Assembly: GCF_003977685.1 (NCBI RefSeq)
Contig: NZ_RYZH01000008.1
Coordinates: 96,210-160,209 of the forward strand
Length of the DNA stretch: 64,000 nt
From: Tautonia sociabilis
Lineage (GTDB): Bacteria; Planctomycetota; Planctomycetia; Isosphaerales; Isosphaeraceae
Direction: 5' to 3'
This document shows positions 48,984 through 56,573 of the stretch, piece by piece. Both the position numbers and the translations under genes were made by a program. Numbering within the stretch: the stretch's first letter is position 1; each line of letters opens with the position of its first letter. A model generated the notes under the pieces. That model had not been told where the DNA came from. It ran no database searches and was given only the letters and a program-made list of their open reading frames with translations.

Positions 48984-51506
48984 TCAGGGCAGCCCCGCCC
49001 GCTTGCGGATGATCCACTCGGCCGAGAGCAGGGCGAAGAAGAGGATCAGGCCGGTCGGGGTGTCCCAGAGCGGGGTTTCGGCGGTGCGCTGCCGTTCGAC
49101 GGAGCGAGGGCCGATCAGCTCGGGGAGCCGGCCGGCCTCGAAGTCCCGGACGACCCGGCCGCCGGTGATCGAGGCGAGGCGGTCGAGCGGGCCGGGGTCG
49201 GCGGCCAGGGCGATCAGCTCGTCGGTCGGCTCGGGGAAGACCTCGAAGATCGCCTCGGCCGCGGGCAGGCCCTCCGCGGCGAACGCCTCGGCCAGCACCG
49301 GGGCGTCGAGCACCGCCCGGTACCGGCCCGTCGGCAGCGGGGGAGCGGTCGCCTCGAAGGTGCGAGGGCGGTCGGGATCGGCCCGGAGGGGAATCAGGGC
49401 GACCGGCTCCCTGGAGTCGGCGCCGGAGGGCCCCTCCCCGTCCTCCCCCTCGGCCGGGGCCGCGACGATCCGAACGGCGGCGAGCAGGCCGGGGGAGACG
49501 CCCGGCAGGTCGGCCGAGAACCGGGCCCGGATCGGCACGGGGGAGCCCTCGGCGACCCGGGGGCGATCCGGGCCGAAGCGGACCAAGCGGTTGCCTCCCG
49601 AGGGGGGCTCCTCGGCCGCCCAGCGGACCACCTGGCCCCAGAAGCGGTGGTGGTAGGCATCTCCCACCCGGAGCCGCCATCGCCAGGTGCCGTCGGTGCC
49701 GACCCAGAGCACCTTGCCCAGCCCGAACGGCTGCGCCGCGACCACAACGCCGGCATCCGGGTCGATCCCCGGCCGGTCGGCGACCAGCAGCGCCGACGCC
49801 CCCGGCTTCGCCCGCCCGGCCATCGCCCAGGAGAGGGGAGGCATCGCCTGCCACGCCTGCCGGCTGGCGGCCGGATCGGAGGCGAACTGGAGCATTGGCC
49901 AGTCGACCGGCGACTCCCCGGCCGACCGCTCCGGCACGACCGCCACCCCCGGCGGCACGGCGGGTCGCCTCGGGTCGATCTCGGTCCGGTCGACCGCCAC
50001 GACCGCCGGGTCGAGCACCGGCAGCATCGCCCGGGCGGCCTCGTCCCCCGACCAGGGGGACGGCCACCCCCTCGGCCCCGCCGCGATCACCAGCGACCCT
50101 CCCCGATCGGCGACGTAGGCCTCGAGCCGTCCCCAGAGGCCCTCGGGGGCCAGCCCGGGGGGGACGTCCCCGAGGATGATCACGTCGTAGGCGTTCAACG
50201 GGTCCGGCTCGTCCGACCTGCTCGCGGGAGCCGGCGGCAGCGCGCTCGGATAGGTCGGCTCCGAACCGGCCGAGGGGGGAGGAGGCGCCAGCAGCACGGT
50301 GTCCAGCGCCACCCGGCGATCGCGGTTCAGGGCGTTGTGCAAGTAGCGAAACTCCCAGCGGGCCTCGGCGTCGACCAGGAGGACCCGGGCCGGCTCGTCG
50401 GTGACCCGGATCGCCGCCGATCGCCAGTCGTTGTCCCCACGCTCGTCGGGAGGGCCGGGCGGCTCGACCCGGGCGACCAGCTCCATCAGGCCGGCCTCCC
50501 CCATCGGCACCCGGAACGGGGCGAGCAGCCGTTCGCCGTCCTGGCCGGCGCGAACGACCGCGAGCAGAGGGTCCGAGCCGGCGACCTCCAGGGCGACGGG
50601 GATCTCCTCGCCCGGCTCGAAGCCGTCGGCCTTCACCTCGACGACCACCGCCGCCGAGTCCCCCGAGAAGCCGGAGGCCGGCCCCCGGATCGCCGAGACC
50701 GCCGCGTCCCGGGGAGGCACCGTCGCGCCGACCAGCACGGGGAAGACCGGGATGCCCGCCTCGGCCAGCAGATCGGCCGGGTCCCGCCGGCCGTCTCCGC
50801 CGGAGGGGGCGTTGCGGTGCCCGTCGGTCAGCAGCACGACGCCGAGCACCGGGGCCTCCCCGTCCCCCGAGACGGCCCGGTCCAGCACCGGCCCCCAGTC
50901 GGTCGCCAGCCGATCACCCGATCCCTCCCCCCCGCCGAGGACCGGCTCCCCCCGGTCAATCGCCCCGGCCAGGTCCGAGACGCTCCCCCCGGCCGAGGTC
51001 CGGGCGAACGCGACCGCCTCGACCGCGAACGAGCGGGACAGCTCGGCCATCGCCTCTCCCCGGAGGATCCGGGAGACCACCTCCAGGCGAGACGCCCCGC
51101 CCCCCTCGGCCTCGGGGGCCAGCCCGGGGGCGTCCCGGAGGGCGAGGCGCTCGTCCTCGGGGCGGCGGGCGTCGCTCGTCTCCATGCTCGCCGACAGGTC
51201 GACACCGACGATCAGACGGCCCTCGACGCGGTCGGTCCACGACCGCCGCGTCATCGGCTCCATCAGGGCGACCACCAGCGCCGCCGCCGCCAAGAGCCGC
51301 AGCGCCAGCAGCACCCGGCCCGTCGCCCGGGAGACCAGCCGCCGCTCGGCCCGGTACAGCACCAGCACCAGCACCGCCGCCGCCGCCCCGGCCGCCAGCC
51401 ACAGCCACCCCTCGTCTCCGACGGCCAGGACCAGCCGCCTCCCCCCCCCGAGGTCCAGCGCCACACCGCCCTCCCCCCTACCCTGCCCTCCGACGATCGA
51501 CCGCAT
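48984..51506 (-). CDS. vWA-domain membrane protein with GATase1-like region
   Basis: 840 residues from the ATG at 51506. Two membrane helices lie at about 34-51 and 64-82, then a vWA domain starting with GVDLSASMET: a full MIDAS site (Asp103-x-Ser105-x-Ser107). The middle (ARVLLVDAEARWEFRYLHNAL, VIILGDVPPGLAPEGLW) is glutamine-amidotransferase-like, followed by beta domains and a last helix (ILFFALLSAEWIIRKR). Planctomycete vWA proteins of this type usually sit with MoxR AAA+ and DUF58; here they are absent nearby. Possibly a cell-surface assembly or metal-dependent binding protein. Confidence 0.82.
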   Translation of the reverse strand: MRSIVGGQGRGEGGVALDLGGGRRLVLAVGDEGWLWLAAGAAAAVLVLVLYRAERRLVSRATGRVLLALRLLAAAALVVALMEPMTRRSWTDRVEGRLIVGVDLSASMETSDARRPEDERLALRDAPGLAPEAEGGGASRLEVVSRILRGEAMAELSRSFAVEAVAFARTSAGGSVSDLAGAIDRGEPVLGGGEGSGDRLATDWGPVLDRAVSGDGEAPVLGVVLLTDGHRNAPSGGDGRRDPADLLAEAGIPVFPVLVGATVPPRDAAVSAIRGPASGFSGDSAAVVVEVKADGFEPGEEIPVALEVAGSDPLLAVVRAGQDGERLLAPFRVPMGEAGLMELVARVEPPGPPDERGDNDWRSAAIRVTDEPARVLLVDAEARWEFRYLHNALNRDRRVALDTVLLAPPPPSAGSEPTYPSALPPAPASRSDEPDPLNAYDVIILGDVPPGLAPEGLWGRLEAYVADRGGSLVIAAGPRGWPSPWSGDEAARAMLPVLDPAVVAVDRTEIDPRRPAVPPGVAVVPERSAGESPVDWPMLQFASDPAASRQAWQAMPPLSWAMAGRAKPGASALLVADRPGIDPDAGVVVAAQPFGLGKVLWVGTDGTWRWRLRVGDAYHHRFWGQVVRWAAEEPPSGGNRLVRFGPDRPRVAEGSPVPIRARFSADLPGVSPGLLAAVRIVAAPAEGEDGEGPSGADSREPVALIPLRADPDRPRTFEATAPPLPTGRYRAVLDAPVLAEAFAAEGLPAAEAIFEVFPEPTDELIALAADPGPLDRLASITGGRVVRDFEAGRLPELIGPRSVERQRTAETPLWDTPTGLILFFALLSAEWIIRKRAGLP

Positions 51507-51582
51507 CGTCCGCCATCATACCGCGATCGGAGCGGCGGGAGGGCGGTCGGGCGGATCTCAAGCCGGGCCGCCCGACCCCGGC

Positions 51583-52623
51583 TCAGCCGTCTCCTCCTCC
51601 CTCGCCTCCCCCGTCTCCCCCGCCGTCGCCGTCGCCATCGCCGTCCTCGTCGTCGGCGGGGTGGTCATCGGACTCGGGCGTCTCCGAGTCGTCCGGGTCG
51701 GGCAGCTCGGCGGCGGAGGGGCCGAGCCGGGACCGGAGGGCCTCGGCCAGGTCGATGAATTCCTGGACGTTGAGCGCCTCGGCTCGAACGTCCCCGGTCA
51801 GGTCGAGCGCTTCGAGCAGGGCGTCCACCTGGGCCTTGTCCCGCCAGTAGGGCTTCCAGAGGCGGTAGAGCACGACTCTCAGGTTCTTGCGCCGGAGCGT
51901 GAAGACGCGGCGGACGACCTCGTGGAACCAGGGCAGATCCGGGATCGCCGCACGCTTCTCGGCGCTGGGGACGATCTTGATGATGGCCGATTCGACCTTC
52001 GGCCTCGGCCAGAAGACCTTGGGCGAGAGGATGCGGACGATCTCCGCGTCGGCCAGCGCCTGGACCAGCACCGACAGCGCGCCGTACATCTCGCCGTGCG
52101 GCTCGGCCATCATCCGATCGGCCAGCTCGCGCTGGATGGTGACGACCATCAGGCTCGGGCAAAGCTCGGGATGGACGAGCAGGTTGCTGATGATCGGCGT
52201 GGCCACGTGGTACGGCAGGTTCGCCACCAGCTTCAGCGTCCGGTCCGGGGCGACGGCCAGGCCGGCTCGGAGGCTGTCGAGCACCTCCGGGGCGATCTCG
52301 CTCTTGCGCGCCAGCGCGTCTTGCTGGAGCACCCGCACGTTTTGCAGGCCCGAGACGGCCTCTCGGGTGAGCTGGGCCATCGCCGGGTCGATCTCGACGG
52401 TAACCACCGCCGACACCTTCTCCGCCATCATCGCCGTCAGCGCCCCGGCCCCGGGGCCGACCTCCAGGACCACGTCCCGGGGGCCAAGCTCCGCCGACCG
52501 GGCGATCAGGTCGTGCGTGTTCAAATCGATGAGAAAGTTCTGGCCGTAGCGGCGGTTGGGAGCGATGCCGCGGTGCTCGAAGAGGTGGCGGAGGTAGGAG
52601 AGGGTCTGGCGGGGGGTGGTCAT
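51583..52623 (-). CDS. rsmA: 16S rRNA dimethyladenosine transferase RsmA/KsgA
   Basis: 346 residues. The SAM site VVLEVGPGAGALTAMMA, the ribose Asp/Glu in VVTVEIDPAM, and the catalytic LVANLPYHVATPIISNLL (NLPY) are clear, as is RYGQNFLIDLN at the N-terminus. It dimethylates two adjacent adenines in 16S rRNA helix 45. The C-terminus has a long Asp/Glu/Gly tail (DEDGDGDGDGGGDGGGEGGG) beyond the family's end. The ATG at 52623 is only 4 bases from the left end of the GxxExxY cassette, so its ribosome-site region lies in or beside the cassette's terminal repeat. Confidence 0.95.
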   Translation of the reverse strand: MTTPRQTLSYLRHLFEHRGIAPNRRYGQNFLIDLNTHDLIARSAELGPRDVVLEVGPGAGALTAMMAEKVSAVVTVEIDPAMAQLTREAVSGLQNVRVLQQDALARKSEIAPEVLDSLRAGLAVAPDRTLKLVANLPYHVATPIISNLLVHPELCPSLMVVTIQRELADRMMAEPHGEMYGALSVLVQALADAEIVRILSPKVFWPRPKVESAIIKIVPSAEKRAAIPDLPWFHEVVRRVFTLRRKNLRVVLYRLWKPYWRDKAQVDALLEALDLTGDVRAEALNVQEFIDLAEALRSRLGPSAAELPDPDDSETPESDDHPADDEDGDGDGDGGGDGGGEGGGDG

Positions 52624-52627
52624 GGGA

Positions 52628-52663
52628 GGGAAGACCTCGCGCAGAGGCGCAGAGACGCAGAGA
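52628..52663 (+). repeat. Left inverted terminal repeat of the GxxExxY cassette
   Basis: Begins GGGAAGACCTCGCGCAGAG; 35 of 36 bases match the complement of 53262-53297. It contains a short run of the array octamer (GCGCAGAG, ACGCAGAG), so it looks like the right end with its array collapsed to two or three units. It begins 4 bp outside the rsmA start codon. Confidence 0.9.
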
Positions 52664-52688
52664 AGATGAGGCAGAGGAGGAGAGGGAG

Positions 52689-53069
52689 TCAGTGAAGGCC
52701 GTTGACGAGGCGAGCGATGCCGTCCTTGATCAGGACGACGTTGAAGTTGATCAGGAGGCCGACGCGGAGGCCGGTGAGCCGCAGGGAGGTGATGAGCTGC
52801 TTCCGGTGGACAGGGGCCACCTCCTCGATCGACTTCAGCTCCACCAGCACCAGGCGATCGACGATCAGATCCGCCCGGAACCCCAGCTCCCGCTTCACCC
52901 CCTGGTACACCACCGGGATCGCCCGCTGCGTCTCGACCTCCAGTCCCCTGCTCCTCAGTTCATGCACCATCGTCGCCTCAGACACCGACTCCAGCAACCC
53001 CGGCCCCAACGCCGAGTGGATCGTGAACGCCGCATCCACCACCATCCCCGACACCACGTTCTCCCTCAT
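52689..53069 (-). CDS. GxxExxY family protein, PD-(D/E)XK nuclease-like
   Basis: 126 residues, the usual family length. Start at the ATG at 53069, 3 bases after a GGGAGG box. LGPGLLESVSEATMVHEL holds the GxxExxY signature, but the Tyr is Ser here (G24-LLE27-SVS30). The PD-(D/E)XK-like active site is readable: Glu27, Asp67 in FRADLIVD and Glu77-x-Lys79 in VELKS, then a conserved VHRKQLITSLRLTG with Gln91. Such proteins are thought to be nucleases, with no proven substrate. The start overlaps the stop of an array-encoded frame as ATGA (53066-53069). The gene lies inside the inverted-repeat cassette. Confidence 0.9.
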   Translation of the reverse strand: MRENVVSGMVVDAAFTIHSALGPGLLESVSEATMVHELRSRGLEVETQRAIPVVYQGVKRELGFRADLIVDRLVLVELKSIEEVAPVHRKQLITSLRLTGLRVGLLINFNVVLIKDGIARLVNGLH

Positions 53070-53118
53070 TGTCCTCCCCTCCCTCCCCCTCCAATCTCCT
53101 CCCCTCCGATCTCCTCTT

Positions 53119-53286
53119 CTCTGCGTCTCTGCGTCTCTTCGTCTCTGCGTCTCTTCGTCTCTTCGTCTCTGCGTCTCTGCGTCTCTGCGTCTCTGCGTCT
53201 CTGCGTCTCTGCGTCTCTTCGTCTCTTCGTCTCTGCGTCTCTGCGTCTCTGCGTCTCTGCGTCTCTGCGTCTCTGCGACTCTGCGC
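53119..53286 (-). repeat. 21-copy octamer array (ACGCAGAG / ACGAAGAG on - strand)
   Basis: Read on the + strand as CTCTGCGT or CTCTTCGT, 21 units without interruption. Units 3, 5, 6, 13 and 14 are CTCTTCGT; the last two end CGA and CGC. On the - strand this reads as an open frame in every phase, giving the same circular octapeptide of Arg, Asp, Ala, Glu, Thr and Gln in all three frames. The frame from the ATG at 53299 (77 codons) crosses the array and ends in ATGA with the GxxExxY start. Confidence 0.95.
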
Positions 53287-53297
53287 GAGGTCTTCCC
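53262..53297 (-). repeat. Right inverted terminal repeat of the GxxExxY cassette
   Basis: Complement of the left end; the single mismatch is at position 20 (T for G in the - strand reading). It overlaps the first array units at 53262-53286. Only 25 bp separate it from the ribE stop. Confidence 0.9.
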
Positions 53298-53322
53298 ATC
53301 CCTCAGGCCCGCCGAACGGCGT

Positions 53323-53919
53323 TCACTCCTTGCCCAGCAGCTTCCTCACGTGTTTGGCCAGCATGTCTGTCTCAATGTTCACCCGATCCCCCGGCCGGAT
53401 CGTCCCCAGCGTGGTCACGGCCATCGTGTGCGGGATGAGCATGATCGAGAACCAGTCCTCCCCCACGTCGACGAGCGTCAGGCTCACGCCATCGACGGCG
53501 ATCGACCCCTTCTCGACCATCAGCGGCGTCCACTTCGGGTCGATCCGGAAGCGGAGGAAGTCCCACTCCCCCTCGCGTCGCCGTTCGACCAGCTCGGCCG
53601 TCGTATCGACGTGCCCCTGGACGAAGTGCCCGCCGAGGCGGTCGCCGACCCGGAGGGAGCGCTCCAGGTTCACCGGGCCGCCGGGCCCCTTCGCCCCGAG
53701 GTTGGTGCGGAGCAGCGTCTCGGGGCCGGCCTGGACCTCGAAGACCTCGCCGTCGAGGGCCACCACCGTCAGGCAGCAGCCGTTGACGGCCACGCTCTCC
53801 CCCATCGCCATCGGCCCGGAGGGGTCCAGCCCCGGCCACCGGATGGCGAACCGGCGGCCGTTCTCCTCCTCGAGGGCGCGCTCGACGCGGCCGAGGGCCT
53901 CGACCAGTCCTGTGAACAT
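53323..53919 (-). CDS. ribE: Riboflavin synthase, alpha subunit
   Basis: 198 residues. The start MFTGLVEALGRVERA is the family signature. The two lumazine-binding repeats are visible: SVAVNGCCLTVVAL in the first and GSIAVDGVSLTLVDV in the second. LGGHFVQGHVDTTAEL links them, with C-terminal VNIETDMLAKHV. It dismutates two 6,7-dimethyl-8-ribityllumazines to riboflavin and the pyrimidine donor. Its partner genes are not here, so it is unlinked from a rib operon. It is separated from rsmA only by the GxxExxY cassette. Confidence 0.96.
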   Translation of the reverse strand: MFTGLVEALGRVERALEEENGRRFAIRWPGLDPSGPMAMGESVAVNGCCLTVVALDGEVFEVQAGPETLLRTNLGAKGPGGPVNLERSLRVGDRLGGHFVQGHVDTTAELVERRREGEWDFLRFRIDPKWTPLMVEKGSIAVDGVSLTLVDVGEDWFSIMLIPHTMAVTTLGTIRPGDRVNIETDMLAKHVRKLLGKE

Positions 53920-54004
53920 CGCGATCCTTTCGATTCGATTCGATTCGAGAGGGCAAGCGCACGAACGGGGATGCTCCGCCCGGCGGGAGATCCAGGGACG
54001 GCGG

Positions 54005-54412
54005 TCACTGGGGCATCATCGGAAGGGATGGGCGCCTCGGAGCGCGGCGGCCGGGAGGCTCGGAGGGGAGGCCCCCTCCCCGGTGAGTCCAGTGGTCGGG
54101 ATCGCCACCGACCACCGGCTGGTCCGAACCGAGGAGCGTCAGCGGTTCGGACAGGATCTCGTCGGGCTCGACCAAGGTGAGCTGCTCCGGCCAGGCCCGC
54201 TGATCGAGCTGGTTGACGGCCTGTGCGACCCGGTCGCGGACCTCGCCGTCCGGGTCGTCGCGCGCCCGCTCAGGGTCGCGGTTGGCCAGCCGGAACCGCC
54301 CGAGGCCCATCGCCAGACCGATCCCCGCGACCAGCGGCAGCAGGCCCCGGATGCTCAGCCGGAATCGCCGTCGCGAGGCCGACGGGGCCGGGGAGGCCTC
54401 AGGGTTGGGCAT
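54005..54412 (-). CDS. Small membrane protein, unknown
   Basis: 135 residues from the ATG at 54412. A hydrophobic helix (LLPLVAGIGLAMGLG, about 24-38) follows an Arg-rich start. The rest is Asp/Arg/Pro-rich with VRDRVAQAVNQLDQ helical content. No family recognised. The frame upstream to 55129 is antisense to the aldo/keto reductase and is rejected. It lies 85 bp upstream of ribE on the same strand. Confidence 0.55.
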   Translation of the reverse strand: MPNPEASPAPSASRRRFRLSIRGLLPLVAGIGLAMGLGRFRLANRDPERARDDPDGEVRDRVAQAVNQLDQRAWPEQLTLVEPDEILSEPLTLLGSDQPVVGGDPDHWTHRGGGLPSEPPGRRAPRRPSLPMMPQ

Positions 54413-54806
54413 GGTGGGGGTCCTCGATCGGGGGCGGTCGGCGATCGGGAGATGCCGGGATGTCCATTCTATCTGGAATGTGCTCGAAGCGACTACGGCC
54501 GATCGCCGCGGCGCCGGATCGATCGGAGCGTCCGCACCGGGAGGCCCGCCGGACGGGATCCGGGGGCCGCTGGCGGGCACGCCGCCAGGATACCCGAACC
54601 GAGCCCAGCGATCGGCCCGAGGAGACGGCCGTCTCCTCTGGCCCGGGGGCGGATCCGGCCGATAGAATGGGGCCCGGGTCGGCCCGAGCGAGGGCGGCCC
54701 TCCCCTGCGACGCGACAGGAACCGGGCCGGGGTCGTGCCGGACCCGATGTCGGATCGATCCGACCGAACCGCATTCGCACGCCACGCCAATCCGGAGGCC
54801 ATCGCC
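54413..54806. other. Divergent spacer
   Basis: 394 bp between the small membrane gene and the aldo/keto reductase. GC-rich, no gene supported. TCCGGAGGCC at 54791-54800 is the ribosome site of the downstream gene. Confidence 0.5.
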
Positions 54807-55724
54807 ATGCTGCCGCCGATCCACCGTCGCGACTTCCTCGCCGGGACCGCCGCCGCCGGGGCCGCCGTCGCCCTCTCCCCGGCCTCCCACGCCGCCCCGA
54901 CCGCCGCCCGGCCGCTGAACCCGGTCCCCAAGAGCCCGACCGACCGGGTGAGGCTGGGAGACACCGGGATCGAGGTGTCGCTCATCGGCATCGGCACCGG
55001 CAGCAACGGCGTGAACCAGGCCAGCAACCAGACGAAGCTCGGCCTGAAGGAATTCACCCGGGTCATCCGCCACGCCTTCGATTCCGGCATCCGCTTCTTC
55101 GACGTGGCCGACCAGTACGGCTCCCACACCTACCTCCGCGAGGCCCTCAAGGGGATCCCCCGAGACCAGTACGCCATCCAGACCAAGACCCACGCCAGGG
55201 ACTACAAGGAGGCCAAAAGCCACCTGGAGCGCTACCGCATGGAGCTGGGCGTCGACTACGTGGACACCCTGCTGCTGCACTGCATGACCACCGCCGACTG
55301 GCCCGAGCAGAACGCCGGGGCGATGGAGTACATCAGCGAGGCCAAGGATCAGGGCCTCGTCCGCGCCCACGGCACGAGCTGCCACGGCATGGACCCGCTG
55401 CGCACCTCCGCCCGGCACCCCTGGGTCGAGGTCGACCTCGCCCGGGTCAACCCCGAGGGGGCCGTGATGGACAGCGCCGACCCGGCCGACGTCACCGAGC
55501 AGCTCCGGGCGATGCACGACGCCGGCAAGGGCGTCATTGGCATGAAGATCTGCGGCAACGGCCAGTTCAAGGAGCCCGAGCGCCGAGACGCCTCGCTCCG
55601 GTTCGTCTTCTCGCTGGGCTTCGTCGACGCCATCGTCGTCGGGCTGGAGTCCCCGGCCCAGATCGACGACCTCCTCGCCCGTGCCGAGACGGCCCTCGAC
55701 TTCGCCCGCACCCAGCGGGCCTGA
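54807..55724 (+). CDS. Tat-exported aldo/keto reductase
   Basis: 305 residues; start at the ATG at 54807, 6 bases after GGAGG. HRRDFLAGTAAAGAAVALSP is a twin-arginine signal. The AKR tetrad is complete: Asp99 in RFFDVADQYG, Tyr104, Lys127 in QTKTH and His158 in TLLLHCM. An NADPH-binding end (GVIGMKICGNG, IVVGLESPAQIDDLL) follows. Tat export suggests it leaves with a bound cofactor. The substrate is unknown. Its 3' side runs into a spacer with GATGGCGAA-type repeats. Confidence 0.9.
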   Translation: MLPPIHRRDFLAGTAAAGAAVALSPASHAAPTAARPLNPVPKSPTDRVRLGDTGIEVSLIGIGTGSNGVNQASNQTKLGLKEFTRVIRHAFDSGIRFFDVADQYGSHTYLREALKGIPRDQYAIQTKTHARDYKEAKSHLERYRMELGVDYVDTLLLHCMTTADWPEQNAGAMEYISEAKDQGLVRAHGTSCHGMDPLRTSARHPWVEVDLARVNPEGAVMDSADPADVTEQLRAMHDAGKGVIGMKICGNGQFKEPERRDASLRFVFSLGFVDAIVVGLESPAQIDDLLARAETALDFARTQRA

Positions 55725-55734
55725 CCCGATCGTC

Positions 55735-55942
55735 GCGCGATGGCGGATGACCGATGGCGAATTCCTGATGAGGGAAGGCGAATTGCCAAGGGGCAAGACC
55801 CGATGACGGAGGGGAGCGGACGGGCCTCGGGGTCTGGTCTGGTCCGGTCCAGTCGCGATCCCCGGCTCCCCAAACCCCGATCCGCCATCGTGCCTCCGCC
55901 ATCGCGCATTCGCCATCATCGCGCCTTCGCCATTCGCCATCC
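55735..55942. repeat. Spacer with inverted GATGGCGGA/GATGGCGAAT units
   Basis: GCGCGATGGCGGA at 55735-55747 is exactly complementary to TCCGCCATCGCGC at 55895-55907. Several further GATGGCGAA (left) and TTCGCCATC (right) units lie around them. They flank about 90 bp of plain sequence before the YkvA gene. Confidence 0.7.
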
Positions 55943-55959
55943 CACTCCCGGACCCCGCC

Positions 55960-56427
55960 ATGCCCGACAACCGCCTCACCCGCTGGTTCCGCAAGGCCGA
56001 GGCCGAGGCCGGCGTCCCCCCTCCGTCCGAGCCCATTCGCGCCGAGGACTTCGTCGGCTCCGACCAGGACCGGAATGAGCGCTACGTTCGAGAGGGCTTC
56101 GCCGCCAAGGCGAAGGGCTTCCTCACCAAGCTGCCCATGGCGGAAGAGGTCGCCTCCGCCTATTTCTGCATGCTCGACCCCGCCACGCCGAAGTGGGTGA
56201 AGGGAATTGCCGCCGCGGCCCTGGCCTACTTCGTCCTGCCGGTCGACGCCATCGTCGACGCCATCCCCTTCGCCGGCCTGATGGACGACGTCACCGTCCT
56301 CACCGGCGCCCTGACGGCCATCTCCGCCTTCATCACCGACGAGCATCGCGCCCGGGCCCGGAGCTGGATGGCCTCCGAGCAGATCACGCCCTCGGCCGAT
56401 CCCGACGGCGTCGGTTCGGAAGGCTGA
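55960..56427 (+). CDS. YkvA/DUF1232 family protein
   Basis: 155 residues. The DUF1232 core lies in the second half: KWVKGIAAAALAYFVLPVDAIVDAIPFAGLMDDVTVL. The Leu-Pro-x-Asp-x-x-x-Asp-x-Ile-Pro-x-x-Gly-x-x-Asp-Asp pattern is diagnostic. The N-terminal half is charged (RAEDFVGSDQDRNERYVREGF) and the tail is Asp/Ser-rich. A one- or two-helix membrane protein of unknown function. Convergent with the zinc-ribbon gene. Confidence 0.88.
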   Translation: MPDNRLTRWFRKAEAEAGVPPPSEPIRAEDFVGSDQDRNERYVREGFAAKAKGFLTKLPMAEEVASAYFCMLDPATPKWVKGIAAAALAYFVLPVDAIVDAIPFAGLMDDVTVLTGALTAISAFITDEHRARARSWMASEQITPSADPDGVGSEG

Positions 56428-56573
56428 GCGGCCCCCGCGGGGAGGGCCTTCGCCCGCCTCGCCGGTTCACCGACGCCGAGGCTCATCCGACCCCGCCTCG
56501 ATCAGAGCGGCCGGCCCGCTTGACCGGTCCCCTGGCCCGTCGGCGGCGGCTCCCGTCGAGCCGGGCCCGGCCC

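Larger units (their letters stand above)
52628..53297. mobile_element. Candidate 670-bp cassette: inverted ends, GxxExxY gene, 8-bp tandem array
   Basis: The left end 52628-52663 and right end 53262-53297 are inverted copies (35 of 36 identical). Between them lie the GxxExxY gene (52689-53069, - strand) and a 21-copy octamer array (53119-53286). No transposase is present and no certain target-site duplication is seen (outside the ends the flanks are TCATGGGA and ATCCCTCA). It is inserted between rsmA and ribE, two conserved housekeeping genes. Calling it mobile is an inference from the end symmetry; an alternative is local duplication and inversion of the array. Confidence 0.6.

Noticed and set aside
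53119..53286. The octamer array as a CRISPR
   Set aside because: The units abut with no spacers and are only 8 bp, so it is a simple tandem array.
53066..53299. The 77-codon frame across the octamer array as an ordinary gene
   Set aside because: It is open in every frame by construction of the repeat, so openness is no evidence. Kept only as a possible coupled leader in the findings.
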